Notes: generated by a model not told the origin, from the letters alone. 39,297 nucleotides of DNA from an uncultured Burkholderiales bacterium (GCA_903903975.1 CAIVAS010000263.1:1-39297); one strand, 5' to 3'. Positions 30,103 through 38,981 are shown, numbered from the stretch's first letter. Numbers and translations: made by a program.

Positions 30103-31773
30103 ATGGCAAGTTCCGCATCCTCCGCCCGCGGACCGGCGACCCCGGTACCGATGACAGCCGATGAAAAGCGAGTGGTTTTCGCCTCGTCGCTCGGCACGGT
30201 GTTCGAGTGGTACGACTTTTATCTTTTCGGCGCGATGGCTACGATCATCGCAAAAAACTTTTTTACTGGTCTTGATGAAAGCACCCGTCTGATCTTCGTG
30301 CTGCTGGCCTTTGCCGCCGGCTTCGCGGTGCGGCCTTTCGGCGCGATCGTGTTCGGTCGACTGGGTGATCTGGTGGGCCGCAAGTACACCTTTCTGGTCA
30401 CCATCCTGATCATGGGCGTATCGACCTTTGTCACTGGCCTGCTGCCCACTTATGCCTCGATCGGCATCTGGGCGCCGATCCTCCTGATCGGACTGCGACT
30501 GCTGCAGGGTCTGGCTTTGGGCGGTGAGTACGGCGGCGCGGCCACCTATGTCGCCGAGCATGCGCCCGCTGGTCGTCGCGGCTTTTATACCTCCTGGATT
30601 CAGACCACCGCGACCATCGGCCTGATGCTCTCGCTGATTGTGATCCTCGTGACCCGCACATCACTCGGCGAGCAGACTTTTGCAGAATGGGGCTGGCGTA
30701 TTCCTTACCTGGTGTCGATCCTGCTGCTCGGCGTCTCGGTCTGGATTCGACTGCAACTCAGCGAGTCGCCGGCTTTCGAGAAAATGAAGTCCGAGGGCAA
30801 AGGCTCGAAAGCGCCGCTGACCGAATCCTTCGGTCAGTGGAAAAACCTCAAGGTGGTGATTCTGGCGCTGGTCGGTCTGACCATGGGTCAGGCGGTGGTC
30901 TGGTACACCGGCCAGTTTTATACGCTGTTTTTCCTTGAGCGCATGGTCAAGATCGACGGCCCGACCGCCAACATTCTGGTGGCGCTGGCGCTGTTGCTGG
31001 GCACGCCGTTTTTCGTGCTGTTCGGTTCGCTGTCCGACAAGATCGGCCGCAAGCCGATCATCATGGCTGGCCTGCTGATTGCGGCTGCCACTTACTTCCC
31101 GCTCTTCAAAGGCCTGGTGCACTACGGCAACCCGACGCTCGAGGCTGCGCAGACGAAGTCGCCGATCACGGTCAGTGCCGACCCCGGCAACTGCTCTTTC
31201 CAGTTCAACCCGACTGGCACGGTCAAGTTCACCACGCCCTGCGATATCGCCAAGGCTTATCTGGCAGGCGGCGGTCTGAACTACGACAACGTTGCGGGGG
31301 CCGCAGGCTCCATGGCCGAGATCAAGATCGGCGACACCGTGATCAAGGCCTATGACGGCAAAGGGGCCGATGCCAAGACCGAGGCTGCGCGATTCAAGAA
31401 GGAGATGGACGAGGCGGTCAAGGCGGCGGGCTATCCGTCCAAGGCCGATCCGGAGCAGATGAACAAGCCGATGCTGGTGCTGCTGCTGCTGATCATGGTG
31501 ATCTACGTGACCATGGTCTATGGGCCGATTGCCGCCATGCTGGTCGAGCTCTTCCCGACCCGGATCCGCTACACCTCGATGTCGCTGCCGTATCACATCG
31601 GCAATGGCTGGTTCGGCGGCTTCCTGCCGGCCACCGCCTTTGCGATCGTGGCCTCGCAGGGGAACATCTTCTCCGGCCTCTGGTATCCGATCATCATTGC
31701 ATTGATCACCCTGGCCATCGGTGTGCTCTTCGTGCCTGAAACCAAGGATCGTGATATCTACGCCAACGACTGA
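30103..31773 (+). CDS. MFS transporter (metabolite:H+ symporter type) with a large inserted segment
   Basis: This inner-membrane carrier of 556 residues is related to ShiA/KgtP/ProP-type symporters. The start MTADEKRVVFASSLGTVFEW followed by YDFYLFG is a hallmark of the metabolite:H+ symporter group. Loop motifs GRLGDLVGRKYT (residues 85-96) and GSLSDKIGRKPII (308-320) are the MFS signature and its repeat, and LALGGEYGGAATYVAEHAP is also group-typical. Members are usually about 430-450 residues. The excess is a hydrophilic insertion at about 340-455, with Cys364 and Cys380, placed between two helices. The C-terminal FVPETKDRDIY matches the family end. A ribosome site (GGAGA) precedes the ATG. 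The substrate is unknown; organic acids or osmolytes are likely. Confidence 0.88.
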   Translation: MASSASSARGPATPVPMTADEKRVVFASSLGTVFEWYDFYLFGAMATIIAKNFFTGLDESTRLIFVLLAFAAGFAVRPFGAIVFGRLGDLVGRKYTFLVTILIMGVSTFVTGLLPTYASIGIWAPILLIGLRLLQGLALGGEYGGAATYVAEHAPAGRRGFYTSWIQTTATIGLMLSLIVILVTRTSLGEQTFAEWGWRIPYLVSILLLGVSVWIRLQLSESPAFEKMKSEGKGSKAPLTESFGQWKNLKVVILALVGLTMGQAVVWYTGQFYTLFFLERMVKIDGPTANILVALALLLGTPFFVLFGSLSDKIGRKPIIMAGLLIAAATYFPLFKGLVHYGNPTLEAAQTKSPITVSADPGNCSFQFNPTGTVKFTTPCDIAKAYLAGGGLNYDNVAGAAGSMAEIKIGDTVIKAYDGKGADAKTEAARFKKEMDEAVKAAGYPSKADPEQMNKPMLVLLLLIMVIYVTMVYGPIAAMLVELFPTRIRYTSMSLPYHIGNGWFGGFLPATAFAIVASQGNIFSGLWYPIIIALITLAIGVLFVPETKDRDIYAND

Positions 31774-31822
31774 GATCGTTGCTTCGGGGGCTCGCCGCAG
31801 GCGGGCCTTGCCTGGGTCTACA

Positions 31823-32353
31823 ATGGCTGGTCTGCTTCGATCCTCCGATGCAAAGTCTGATGAGCCTTTGAAGGTTCCTCGTTCACCCGGGCTGTCTTTG
31901 AAGAAACCCCCGTCAGATCCCAAGAGTCGCCAGTTTCTCGAGCTCAACCGATATCGGCGAGAGCGCGTGATGCTGCACGTCTATCTGCTCAGTGGCACGC
32001 GGTTTACCGGTCGGCTGCGTTCATTCGACGTGCACACGCTGCTGCTCGAGACGCAGCAGGGCGATATGGTCATTTATGCCCATGCCATCAGCACGATCGA
32101 GCCGGCGCTCAATGTTCGCGGGCGGCGCGCGCCGGGGGCGGCCGCACCGGCTCGTCGCTTCGATATCGGCGGCGCACCGCGCCGCATGCCCTTTTCAAAC
32201 GCCAACCAGTTGCCGGCCGAAGGCTCGACGCAATTCGAAGGCATGCCGGATACCGATCCGGATGTTGAGTTTCCGCCGCCTGCGCCGCCCACTCGCAGCC
32301 CTGCGCCGACGGTGACCATCGTGCGCCGGCGCTCGAGGCTCGTGCAGAAATAG
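31823..32353 (+). CDS. Hfq/Sm-like RNA-binding protein with long N- and C-terminal tails
   Basis: Residues about 36-95 match the Hfq fold: QFLELNRYRRERVMLHVYLL, SGTRFTGRLRSFDVHTLLLE and VIYAHAISTIEPAL. The Arg-rich rim (RRER) and the Sm2 histidine are kept. The Sm2 motif YKHA reads YAHA, and the usual Phe of the FDQF segment is His (FDVH). A 35-residue N-terminal tail and an 80-residue Pro/Arg-rich C-terminal tail (PPPAPPTRSPAPT near the end) surround the domain; the total is 176 residues against about 80-100 for canonical Hfq. The ATG at 31823 is the first plausible start after the MFS gene; a later start is possible. It probably binds RNA or acts beside a canonical Hfq encoded elsewhere; function is inferred. 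Confidence 0.75.
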   Translation: MAGLLRSSDAKSDEPLKVPRSPGLSLKKPPSDPKSRQFLELNRYRRERVMLHVYLLSGTRFTGRLRSFDVHTLLLETQQGDMVIYAHAISTIEPALNVRGRRAPGAAAPARRFDIGGAPRRMPFSNANQLPAEGSTQFEGMPDTDPDVEFPPPAPPTRSPAPTVTIVRRRSRLVQK

Positions 32354-32426
32354 TCCTGCCCGCAGGCTTGGCTTCATGACATCGGCCGGCAATCGGAGGC
32401 TGCGCCTGAGCCTTCGCCCGGGCGAT

Positions 32427-33908
32427 TCAGGGCTTGAGTCGGGTGACCGCCGGAATCAGCAGCGCAATCGCGCAGGCCATGGCGCAGGCACACGCCGCTA
32501 CAGTGAACGCCATTCTGAAGGCCTGGCCGAGCGCCGCCCGGTCGGCGGTCAGGATCGAGCTGGCATTGCCAACGGCTGCAAGAATGAGTGAGGTGAGCAC
32601 CGCGATACCGATGACGCCGCCGAATGATCGGAATAGCGACACGGTGGCGGTGGCCACACCGACCATCGCAGGCCCCACTGCCATTTGAGCGGCGACCGTC
32701 AGCACCGGCAAGGTCAGCCCCACGCCGAGGCCAAGTGGAATCATCAGCATCGCCAGGCCGGCGCCAGCCTTGGGCGAGATAAACGCGATGCCCAGCAGTG
32801 CGAGGCAAGACAACAGGCAGCCTGCGGCGGCAATCCATCCGATCTGGCGCACTTTCAGCATCACTCGGCCCGAGGTGAACGCACCGGTGGGAACTGCCAG
32901 CGTAAGCGCGATCAGGCGCACCGCCACCTGATCGGCACGTGCATCGCCCACGGTCTGCATCGACAAGGGCAGCAGCACGGTGCACCCGACCAGCACGAAA
33001 AAGGTCAGCGCGGTGACAAGGCAGCAGGCCATGACCGTGCGGTTGCGAAAGAGTGCCAGCGGCAGGATGGGTTCGGCGGCATCGGACTCACGCCATCCCC
33101 ACAGCCCGAGTAGCGTCACGCCGAGTGCCAGCAGACTCAGGGTCGAGGTGCCGAACCAGCCTGCACCCTGGCCAATGCGGGTGAGCGCGATCAGGATGAC
33201 TGCGATACCGGCTGCCAGCAGCGCCGCACCCAGCCAGTCGATGCGGGCCTCGCGTCGTGATTCGCCGGCGGCCGGCAACACCCGCATGACCATGAAGATC
33301 GCAAAGGCCGCCAGCGGCAGATTGACCAGGAAAATCGAGCGCCAGCTCAAGTGCTCGGTCAGATAGCCGCCAAGCAAGGGTGCGGCCAGGGCCGATGAGG
33401 CAAATACGCCTGAAAAATAGCCCTGGTATCGGCCGCGTGCCGGCCCCGAGACATAGTCGGCGATGGCGGTCTGGGACAGCGCAAAGAGCGCACCGCTGCC
33501 CAGGCCCTGCAACACGCGCGAGCCGATCAGCATCGGCATCGAGACCGACACCGCGCACAGCAGCGAGCCGAGGATGGCGGTCGACATCGCGATCAGCAGC
33601 ATCCGGCGTCGGCCGTGCAGATCCGACAACTTGCCGTAGACCGGCGTGGCGATCGTACCGGCCACCAGATAGCCGGCCATCACCCAGGCGATCAGCGACA
33701 GGTCATTGAGCTCACGGCCGATGGTGAGCAGCGCAACCGGCACCATCGACTGGTCGATTGCCCCGAGAAACGTGGCCGGCAGCAGCCCGAGCACTACCCG
33801 CCGGATCTGCTCGGGCGTGCGTTCGGGCGGACTGTGTCGCTCGGACCGACTGACGCTGGCCGCGGTATCGGCGGGCGCGTCGGTCGGTCCGGCCGCCTCA
33901 GGCGCCAA
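32427..33908 (-). CDS. MFS drug/solute exporter, DHA2 (EmrB/QacA) type
   Basis: This inner-membrane proton antiporter of 493 residues probably has 14 helices. The opening LGLLPATFLGAIDQSMVPVA and the loop GKLSDLHGRRRMLLIAM are characteristic of the DHA2 group, as are SRVLQGLGSGALFALSQTAI and LGGYLTEHLSWRSIFLVNLP. No ATG lies near the expected N-terminus. The TTG at 33908, which overlaps the SDR stop by 11 bases, gives a 35-residue hydrophilic leader and is the best choice, though its ribosome site is weak. The overlap implies translation coupled to the SDR gene. The substrate is unknown. Confidence 0.85.
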   Translation of the reverse strand: MAPEAAGPTDAPADTAASVSRSERHSPPERTPEQIRRVVLGLLPATFLGAIDQSMVPVALLTIGRELNDLSLIAWVMAGYLVAGTIATPVYGKLSDLHGRRRMLLIAMSTAILGSLLCAVSVSMPMLIGSRVLQGLGSGALFALSQTAIADYVSGPARGRYQGYFSGVFASSALAAPLLGGYLTEHLSWRSIFLVNLPLAAFAIFMVMRVLPAAGESRREARIDWLGAALLAAGIAVILIALTRIGQGAGWFGTSTLSLLALGVTLLGLWGWRESDAAEPILPLALFRNRTVMACCLVTALTFFVLVGCTVLLPLSMQTVGDARADQVAVRLIALTLAVPTGAFTSGRVMLKVRQIGWIAAAGCLLSCLALLGIAFISPKAGAGLAMLMIPLGLGVGLTLPVLTVAAQMAVGPAMVGVATATVSLFRSFGGVIGIAVLTSLILAAVGNASSILTADRAALGQAFRMAFTVAACACAMACAIALLIPAVTRLKP

Positions 33909-34659
33909 GCAGCTGGCCGCCGTCGACTGCGATTGTCTGGCCGGTGACCCAGCGTGCCTGATCCGAGGCCAGGAAGAGCACCAGATCGGCGACTTCGTCG
34001 ACCGTACCCAGACGCCCGAAGGGGATGCTGGCAAGGATGCGTCCGTAGAGCGCCGGGTCGCTGGCCTTGCGCTGCTCCCAGGTGCCGCCGGGGAATTCGA
34101 TCGAGCCGGGCGCCACGCAATTCACGCGGATGCCCTTGCGGGCGAGCATCGCGGCCTGGCTGCCGGTGTAATGCGACACCGCTGCCTTGGCCGCGCCATA
34201 GGCGGGCGTGCGGGCAGACGGGCGCAGCGCCGAGATCGACGAGATATTGACGATGCTGGCCGAGGCGCCCTTTTCGAGCCACGGCAGGGCGGCGCGACTG
34301 GCGCGCACCACCGCCTGCACATCGACGCCCAGACTGGCTTCCCAGCCTTCTTCGGTATCGCCCAGGCCAAAGGCCGAGGAGTTGTTGACCAGCACATCGA
34401 TACCGCCGAGCGTTTTGGCAGCCGATTCGACCCAGTTCACGATCGCTTTGGCATCGCCCAGATCGCAGACCGATGCATGGGCGGTGACGCCGTGAGCGGC
34501 GAGCTCGGCGCGGGTGGCCTCGAGGGTATCGGCGCCGCGGGCGCAGATCGAGACTGAGGCGCCGGCTTTGGCAAAGCCGGCTGCGATGGCGCGGCCGATG
34601 CCGCGGCTGCCGCCTGCGACCAGCACGCGGCGGCCGGCGAAGTTGAAGGTCTGGCTCAT
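33898..34659 (-). CDS. Short-chain dehydrogenase/reductase
   Basis: This classical SDR of 253 residues is NAD(P)-dependent. The Rossmann loop is AGGSRGIG (residues 15-22), NNSSA (92-96) replaces the usual NNAG, and catalytic Ser141 (NISSISAL), Tyr154 and Lys158 (YGAAKAAV) are present. The C-terminal GQTIAVDGGQLLGA is typical of FabG-like reductases. GGAGA precedes the ATG at 34659. It lies 43 bases after gcdH and overlaps the exporter gene, suggesting one transcript. The substrate, a 3-hydroxyacyl-CoA or another alcohol/ketone, cannot be decided. Confidence 0.9.
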   Translation of the reverse strand: MSQTFNFAGRRVLVAGGSRGIGRAIAAGFAKAGASVSICARGADTLEATRAELAAHGVTAHASVCDLGDAKAIVNWVESAAKTLGGIDVLVNNSSAFGLGDTEEGWEASLGVDVQAVVRASRAALPWLEKGASASIVNISSISALRPSARTPAYGAAKAAVSHYTGSQAAMLARKGIRVNCVAPGSIEFPGGTWEQRKASDPALYGRILASIPFGRLGTVDEVADLVLFLASDQARWVTGQTIAVDGGQLLGA

Positions 34660-34702
34660 ATCGGTGTCTCCTGAATTATTGTTATCGAGAAAAATTATTT
34701 TT

Positions 34703-35917
34703 TCAGCTGAAGGCCTGGATGCCGGTCTGGGCACGACCCAGGATCAGTGCATGAACATCGTGCGTACCTTCATAGGTGTTGACCACCTCGAGGTTGACCA
34801 GGTGACGCGCCACACCGAATTCATCGGAGATGCCGTTGCCGCCCATCATGTCGCGCGCCAGCCGGGCGATGTCGAGGGCCTTGCCGCAGGAGTTGCGCTT
34901 CATGATCGAGGTGATCTCGACCGAGGCACTGCCTTCGTCCTTCATGCGGCCAAGGCGCAGGCAGCCCTGCAGTCCGAGCGTGATCTCGGTCTGCATGTCG
35001 GCGAGTTTTTTCTGGATCAGCTGATTGGCGGCGAGCGGGCGGCCGAACTGCTTGCGATCGAGCACATATTGGCGCGAGCGGAACCAGCAGTCTTCGGCCG
35101 CACCCAGCGCACCCCAGGCAATGCCATAGCGGGCGCTGTTCAGGCAGGTGAAGGGGCCTTTGAGGCCTTCGACGCCGGGCAGCAGCTGGTCATCGGAGGC
35201 GAACACGCCGTCCATCACGATCTCGCCGGTGATCGAGGCGCGCAGTCCGACCTTGCCCTGAATCTTGGGTGCCGTCAGGCCCTGCATGCCTTTTTCGAGA
35301 ATGAAGCCCTTGATGCGGCCATCGAAATCGCCGCCCTGGCATTTGGCCCAGACCACGAAGACATCGGCGATCGGGCTGTTCGAGATCCACATCTTGGCGC
35401 CGCTCAGCAGCCAGCCGCCATCGACCCGTTTGGCGCGGGTCTCCATGCTGCCCGGGTCGGAGCCGTGATTCGGCTCGGTCAGGCCGAAGCAGCCGATCCA
35501 TTCGCCGGTGGCCAGCTTGGGCAGATATTTTCGGCGCTGCGCCTCGGTGCCGAATTCGAAGATCGGCAACATCACCAGCGAGCTTTGCACGCTCATCATC
35601 GAGCGATAGCCGGAGTCGATGCGCTCGACTTCGCGGGCGATCAGGCCATAAGCCACGTAATTGAGACCCGGGCCGCCGTATTCGGTCGGGATGGTGGGGC
35701 CGAGCAGGCCGAGCGCACCCATCTCGCGAAAGATCGTGATGTCGGTCTTTTCATGGCGAAACGCCTCGACCACGCGGGGCGCAAGCTTGTCCTGGCAGTA
35801 GGCGGCGGCGGCCTCGCGGATCATGCGCTCGTCTTCGGTCAGTTGCGCATCGAGCAGCAGGGGGTCGTCCCACTTGAAGACGGCCTTCAGGGCATGGGCG
35901 TTTTCGGGTGCGTTCAT
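34703..35917 (-). CDS. gcdH: Glutaryl-CoA dehydrogenase
   Basis: This acyl-CoA dehydrogenase oxidises and decarboxylates glutaryl-CoA to crotonyl-CoA, passing electrons through FAD to ETF. It is 404 residues. [37 protein letters not shown] and [19 protein letters not shown] are strongly GcdH-like. The catalytic base is Glu383 in [17 protein letters not shown]. The ATG at 35917 begins [20 protein letters not shown], where the family starts; the frame upstream is open but unlike the family. It serves lysine/tryptophan or aromatic degradation. Its product enters the same beta-oxidation route as other acyl-CoAs, but it is not itself a box-pathway enzyme. Confidence 0.93.
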   Translation of the reverse strand: MNAPENAHALKAVFKWDDPLLLDAQLTEDERMIREAAAAYCQDKLAPRVVEAFRHEKTDITIFREMGALGLLGPTIPTEYGGPGLNYVAYGLIAREVERIDSGYRSMMSVQSSLVMLPIFEFGTEAQRRKYLPKLATGEWIGCFGLTEPNHGSDPGSMETRAKRVDGGWLLSGAKMWISNSPIADVFVVWAKCQGGDFDGRIKGFILEKGMQGLTAPKIQGKVGLRASITGEIVMDGVFASDDQLLPGVEGLKGPFTCLNSARYGIAWGALGAAEDCWFRSRQYVLDRKQFGRPLAANQLIQKKLADMQTEITLGLQGCLRLGRMKDEGSASVEITSIMKRNSCGKALDIARLARDMMGGNGISDEFGVARHLVNLEVVNTYEGTHDVHALILGRAQTGIQAFS

Positions 35918-36035
35918 CGATCGTCCTTGGAAATTGACTGTGCAGGGGCCGGGCCGCAGGCGGCGCGGGCGGGTGCAAGACCGCAATTCTAGTCTGCCGT
36001 GCCCTCGGAGTGCTTGCCGATCCGCGCGTGCGTGC

Positions 36036-36063
36036 TTGCCAGGCGCGACTTGTGCAGTACCAT
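36036..36063 (+). promoter_or_regulatory. Possible msrA promoter
   Basis: TTGCCA (36036-36041) and TACCAT (36058-36063), 16 bases apart, lie 30 bases before the msrA ATG in the gap between divergent gcdH and msrA. The match to sigma-70 boxes is moderate. Confidence 0.4.
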
Positions 36064-36093
36064 CGACCGGACAAAAACCAATTGAAGAGTCCC

Positions 36094-36642
36094 ATGACCA
36101 TCGAAACCGCAACGCTCGGCGGCGGCTGCTTCTGGTGCCTCGAAGCCGTTTATCTCGACCTCGAAGGCGTCACCGGTGTTGAGTCGGGTTATGCCGGCGG
36201 CAAAATCCGCAATCCGAGCTATGAGCAGATCTGCGAGGGCAATACCGGTCATGCCGAAGTGGTGAAGGTCGACTTCGATACCGATCGCATCAGCTATCGC
36301 GACATCCTGCAGATCTTTTTTGCGATTCATGATCCGACCACCCTCAACCGTCAGGGCAATGATGTCGGTACGCAATATCGCTCGGTGATTTACACGCATT
36401 CCGATGTTCAGCAAACCACCGCGCAGGCGCTGATCGATGAGCTCGAGCGCCAGCGGGTTTTCGATGATCCGATCGTCACCGAAGTGATGGCGGTGCCTGA
36501 GTATTTCCCCGGCGAGGCTTATCACCAGCGCTATTTCGCCCGTAATCCCTATCAGGGCTACTGCATGATGGTCGTGGCGCCAAAGGTCGCAAAGTTTCGC
36601 AAACAGTTCGCCAATCGCCTGATCAAGTCAGCGTCGCGCTGA
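36094..36642 (+). CDS. msrA: Peptide methionine sulfoxide reductase A
   Basis: MsrA reduces methionine-S-sulfoxide in proteins, repairing oxidative damage in the cytoplasm. The 182-residue protein has the catalytic motif GCFWC with nucleophile Cys12, followed by the substrate pocket elements [12 protein letters not shown] and [14 protein letters not shown], and [13 protein letters not shown] likely resolving cysteine lies near the end in [10 protein letters not shown]. The ATG at 36094 follows GAAGAG; the longer frame upstream lies in the promoter region. It stands alone, divergent from gcdH. Confidence 0.96.
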   Translation: MTIETATLGGGCFWCLEAVYLDLEGVTGVESGYAGGKIRNPSYEQICEGNTGHAEVVKVDFDTDRISYRDILQIFFAIHDPTTLNRQGNDVGTQYRSVIYTHSDVQQTTAQALIDELERQRVFDDPIVTEVMAVPEYFPGEAYHQRYFARNPYQGYCMMVVAPKVAKFRKQFANRLIKSASR

Positions 36643-36772
36643 GGTCAGGGCAGGTTCGATACCGCGAAAACGGAAGCCCGGTCATATTAGAGAAATCGTT
36701 TTTTTTCCTCGACTAGGGTAAGGTTCGCGCCGTCGGCTCGTTGAGGTCGGTTCATTTTTGGAGATTTTCGTG

Positions 36773-37366
36773 ATGAAGCGCTTGCTCTTGATCCTGTCTG
36801 TGGCCCTTGGTTTGACCGGTTGCGGCTACAACGATATCCAGGTCGCCGACGAGTCGACCAAGTCGGCCTGGTCCGAGGTGCTCAACCAGTACCAGCGCCG
36901 TTCCGACCTGATTCCCAATCTGGTCAATACCGTCAAGGGTTACGCGGCCCAGGAAAAGGACGTGCTGATCCAGGTCACCGAAGCGCGCTCGCGCGTGGGC
37001 CAGATCAAGGTTGATCCCTCGAATCCCGAGTCGCTCAAGCAGTTCGAGTCGGCCCAGCGTGACATGGGCAGTGCGCTGTCGCGACTGCTGGTGGTCTCCG
37101 AGAACTATCCGCAACTGAAGTCGGACCAGAATTTCCGCGAACTGCAGGCGCAGCTTGAAGGCACCGAAAATCGCATCACCGTGGCCCGCAAGCGCTACAT
37201 CGATGCGATTCAGGCCTTCAACGTCATGGTTCGCCAGTTCCCGGTCAACCTGACCGCCATGGTCTTCGGCTACAAGGACAAGCCTCAGTTCGCGGTTGAG
37301 AACGAGCGCGAGATCTCGAAGGCGCCGACCGTGAACTTTGGCGCGCCGGCTCCTGCCGGCAAGTGA
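36773..37366 (+). CDS. lemA: LemA family lipoprotein
   Basis: LemA proteins are membrane-anchored helical proteins of poorly known role, often linked with TPM-domain proteins. This one has 197 residues. The N-terminus MKRLLLILSVALGLTGCGYN is a lipoprotein signal with lipobox LTGC (Cys17). The body is an antiparallel helical bundle with the family core NQYQRRSDLIPNLVNTVKGY, VTEARSRVGQIKVD, LLVVSENYPQLKSDQNFREL and YIDAIQAFNVMVRQFP. GGAG lies nine bases before the ATG at 36773. Two TPM-domain genes follow on the same strand, a widespread arrangement that suggests a shared envelope function. Confidence 0.92.
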   Translation: MKRLLLILSVALGLTGCGYNDIQVADESTKSAWSEVLNQYQRRSDLIPNLVNTVKGYAAQEKDVLIQVTEARSRVGQIKVDPSNPESLKQFESAQRDMGSALSRLLVVSENYPQLKSDQNFRELQAQLEGTENRITVARKRYIDAIQAFNVMVRQFPVNLTAMVFGYKDKPQFAVENEREISKAPTVNFGAPAPAGK

Positions 37367-37411
37367 TCAGCCAGACACGACAGGCGCGCTGAGCGGTTGG
37401 GCGGCAGCGAC

Positions 37412-38455
37412 ATGACAGCGGCGATCTTTCTGACTTTGGGTTGCAGGCTGAGGCTTGGCCAAGCCCCGCTGCCGGTGGCGCGGGCATGGGCTTTCTTCGT
37501 TGCGCTTGTTGCTGCGGCCTGCCTGGTCTTGCTGCTGGCGGGCGGTGCGGCAGCGCAATCACTGGTCGCCGTGCCGCCGCTGACCGCACGGGTCACCGAT
37601 CTGACCGGGACCCTGTCGGCGGCCCAGAAGGCGCGACTCGAATCTGAACTGGCCGCGCTCGAGATGCGCAAGGGATCACAGATGGTGATCCTGATCGTGC
37701 CGACCACCCAGCCCGAAGTCATCGAAGACTATTCGATGCGGGTGGCCGAGGCCTGGAAGATCGGACGCGGCAAGGAGCGCGCGCAGCGCGATACCGGCAA
37801 CAAGCGCGCCACGGCCATCGATGATGGCGTGCTGATTCTGGTGGCCAAGAACGATCGCAAGGTGCGTATCGAGGTCGGATATGGCCTTGAGGGTGCGATT
37901 CCGGATGCGATCGCCAAGCGCATCATTTCCGACGGGATCACGCCGCGCTTTCGCGACGGCGATTTTTTTGGCGGGCTGAATGCGGCAGTCGATCTGCTGA
38001 CGCATCGCATCGATGGTGAGGAGCTTCCGGCACCGAGCGCAAGCGGCGCGCGCGGCGTGGACGAAAATCCCATGGGCCTGGTGCCGCTGCTGCTCGGGTC
38101 TTTCATCATCGGTATCGTGGTCTCGCAGATGCTGGGCCGCTTCATCGGCGCATCGGTTGCCGGCGGCGGTGCCGGGGTGGCGTCTGCGGCGGCGCTGTCG
38201 TCGGGCCTGCTCGGTGGCGTGATCGGTGCCGGCATCTTTGCGCTGGTGCTTGCAGTGGGTGGCAGCCGAGGCGGTGGTGGCGGTGGTGGTGGCGGCGGAT
38301 TGCAATCAATGGGCCGTCGCACTTACCGGCAGGGGCCGGTATTCATCCCCGGTGGCTTCGGTGGTGGAGGCGGCTTTGGCGGCGGTGACGGCGGCGGCTT
38401 CGGTGGGGGTGGTGGAGGCGGTTTTGGCGGCGGAGGGGCTTCAGGTGGATGGTGA
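37412..38455 (+). CDS. TPM-domain (YgcG-like) membrane protein with Gly-rich tail
   Basis: This 347-residue protein has an N-terminal hydrophobic export segment (about residues 24-50, ending AAAQS). A TPM (formerly DUF477) domain follows at about 55-190, with VTDLTGTLSAAQKARLESEL, GSQMVILIVPTTQP and ILVAKNDRKVRIEVGYGLEG. Two hydrophobic segments come next at about 218-290. The final roughly 58 residues are almost pure glycine with Phe, Gly-Gly-Phe and a short Arg/Tyr patch. It is probably inner-membrane anchored with the TPM domain outside the cytoplasm. The ATG at 37412 follows a weak G-rich site. It lies between lemA and a second TPM gene. Function is unknown; some TPM proteins are reported as phosphatases or photosystem repair factors. 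Confidence 0.88.
   Translation: MTAAIFLTLGCRLRLGQAPLPVARAWAFFVALVAAACLVLLLAGGAAAQSLVAVPPLTARVTDLTGTLSAAQKARLESELAALEMRKGSQMVILIVPTTQPEVIEDYSMRVAEAWKIGRGKERAQRDTGNKRATAIDDGVLILVAKNDRKVRIEVGYGLEGAIPDAIAKRIISDGITPRFRDGDFFGGLNAAVDLLTHRIDGEELPAPSASGARGVDENPMGLVPLLLGSFIIGIVVSQMLGRFIGASVAGGGAGVASAAALSSGLLGGVIGAGIFALVLAVGGSRGGGGGGGGGGLQSMGRRTYRQGPVFIPGGFGGGGGFGGGDGGGFGGGGGGGFGGGGASGGW
38270..38452 (+). repeat. GGN glycine-codon repeat tract
   Basis: The 3' end of the first TPM gene is built from runs of GGC/GGT/GGA codons, broken by a short non-glycine patch around 38300-38345. Such tracts vary easily in length by slippage and are prone to sequencing or assembly error. Confidence 0.8.
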
Positions 38456-38465
38456 CCGGGTATCC

Positions 38466-38981
38466 ATGACGCCCCGCTACGGCCTTTTCCGCTGGCTGTA
38501 TCACATGTGGATCGGCCCGATGCATGTGCGGCGGGTCTTCACCCGCGAGGCGTTTTCGCGAATTGAGCAGACCATCGCGCTTGGCGAACGGGATCATCAT
38601 GCCCAGGTCCGTTTTGCGGCCGAGTCATCGCTCAGTACGCCCGAGCTGTGGCGCGAAGTCGATGCCCGCCATCGCGCGGTCGATGTTTTTTCGAGCCTGC
38701 GGATCTGGGATACCCAGGACAACAATGGCGTGCTGGTCTATCTGCTGTGGGCCGACCACGCCATCGAGATCGTGACCGACAGGGGCGCCACAGCAGCGAT
38801 CGATCCGGCGGTCTGGGAGTCGGCGTGTGCGCAGTTCACGAATGCCTGTCGAGATGGACGGCATGTCGAGGGCGTGATTTCGGCCATCGACACGATCAAT
38901 CAGGCGCTTGCCCGAGCGTTTCCGTCGGGCGGCATCGACACGCCGGACGAGTTGCCGAACGAGCCGGTAATCCTTCGTTAG
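38466..38981 (+). CDS. Second TPM-domain protein (no signal peptide)
   Basis: This 171-residue protein starts 10 bases after the Gly-rich TPM gene. After a basic/aromatic N-terminus (RYGLFRWLYHMWIGPMHVRR) a TPM-like domain occupies most of the chain: AFSRIEQTIALGERDHHAQV, RFAAESSLSTPELW, NNGVLVYLLWADHAIEIVTD, then VISAIDTINQALARAFP. No signal peptide or clear membrane helix is seen, so it is likely cytoplasmic or peripheral. The ATG at 38466 is the first in-frame start in the gap. Paired TPM genes after lemA recur in betaproteobacteria. Its role is unknown. Confidence 0.87.
   Translation: MTPRYGLFRWLYHMWIGPMHVRRVFTREAFSRIEQTIALGERDHHAQVRFAAESSLSTPELWREVDARHRAVDVFSSLRIWDTQDNNGVLVYLLWADHAIEIVTDRGATAAIDPAVWESACAQFTNACRDGRHVEGVISAIDTINQALARAFPSGGIDTPDELPNEPVILR

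Noticed and set aside
30661-31947. A 428-codon minus-strand open frame opposite the MFS transporter
   Set aside because: Same His/Arg/Gln-rich shadow composition. The plus strand carries an unmistakable transporter.
32354-32426. Terminator between the convergent Hfq-like gene and the MFS exporter
   Set aside because: A 12-base palindrome and weak outer arms are present, but no stable simple hairpin with a T-run could be drawn.
36699-36706. Run of eight T residues between msrA and lemA as an intrinsic terminator
   Set aside because: No convincing GC-rich stem was found immediately before the T-run.
38270-38452. Gly-codon tract as a CRISPR or other spaced repeat
   Set aside because: It is simple in-frame GGN coding repetition without unique spacers.
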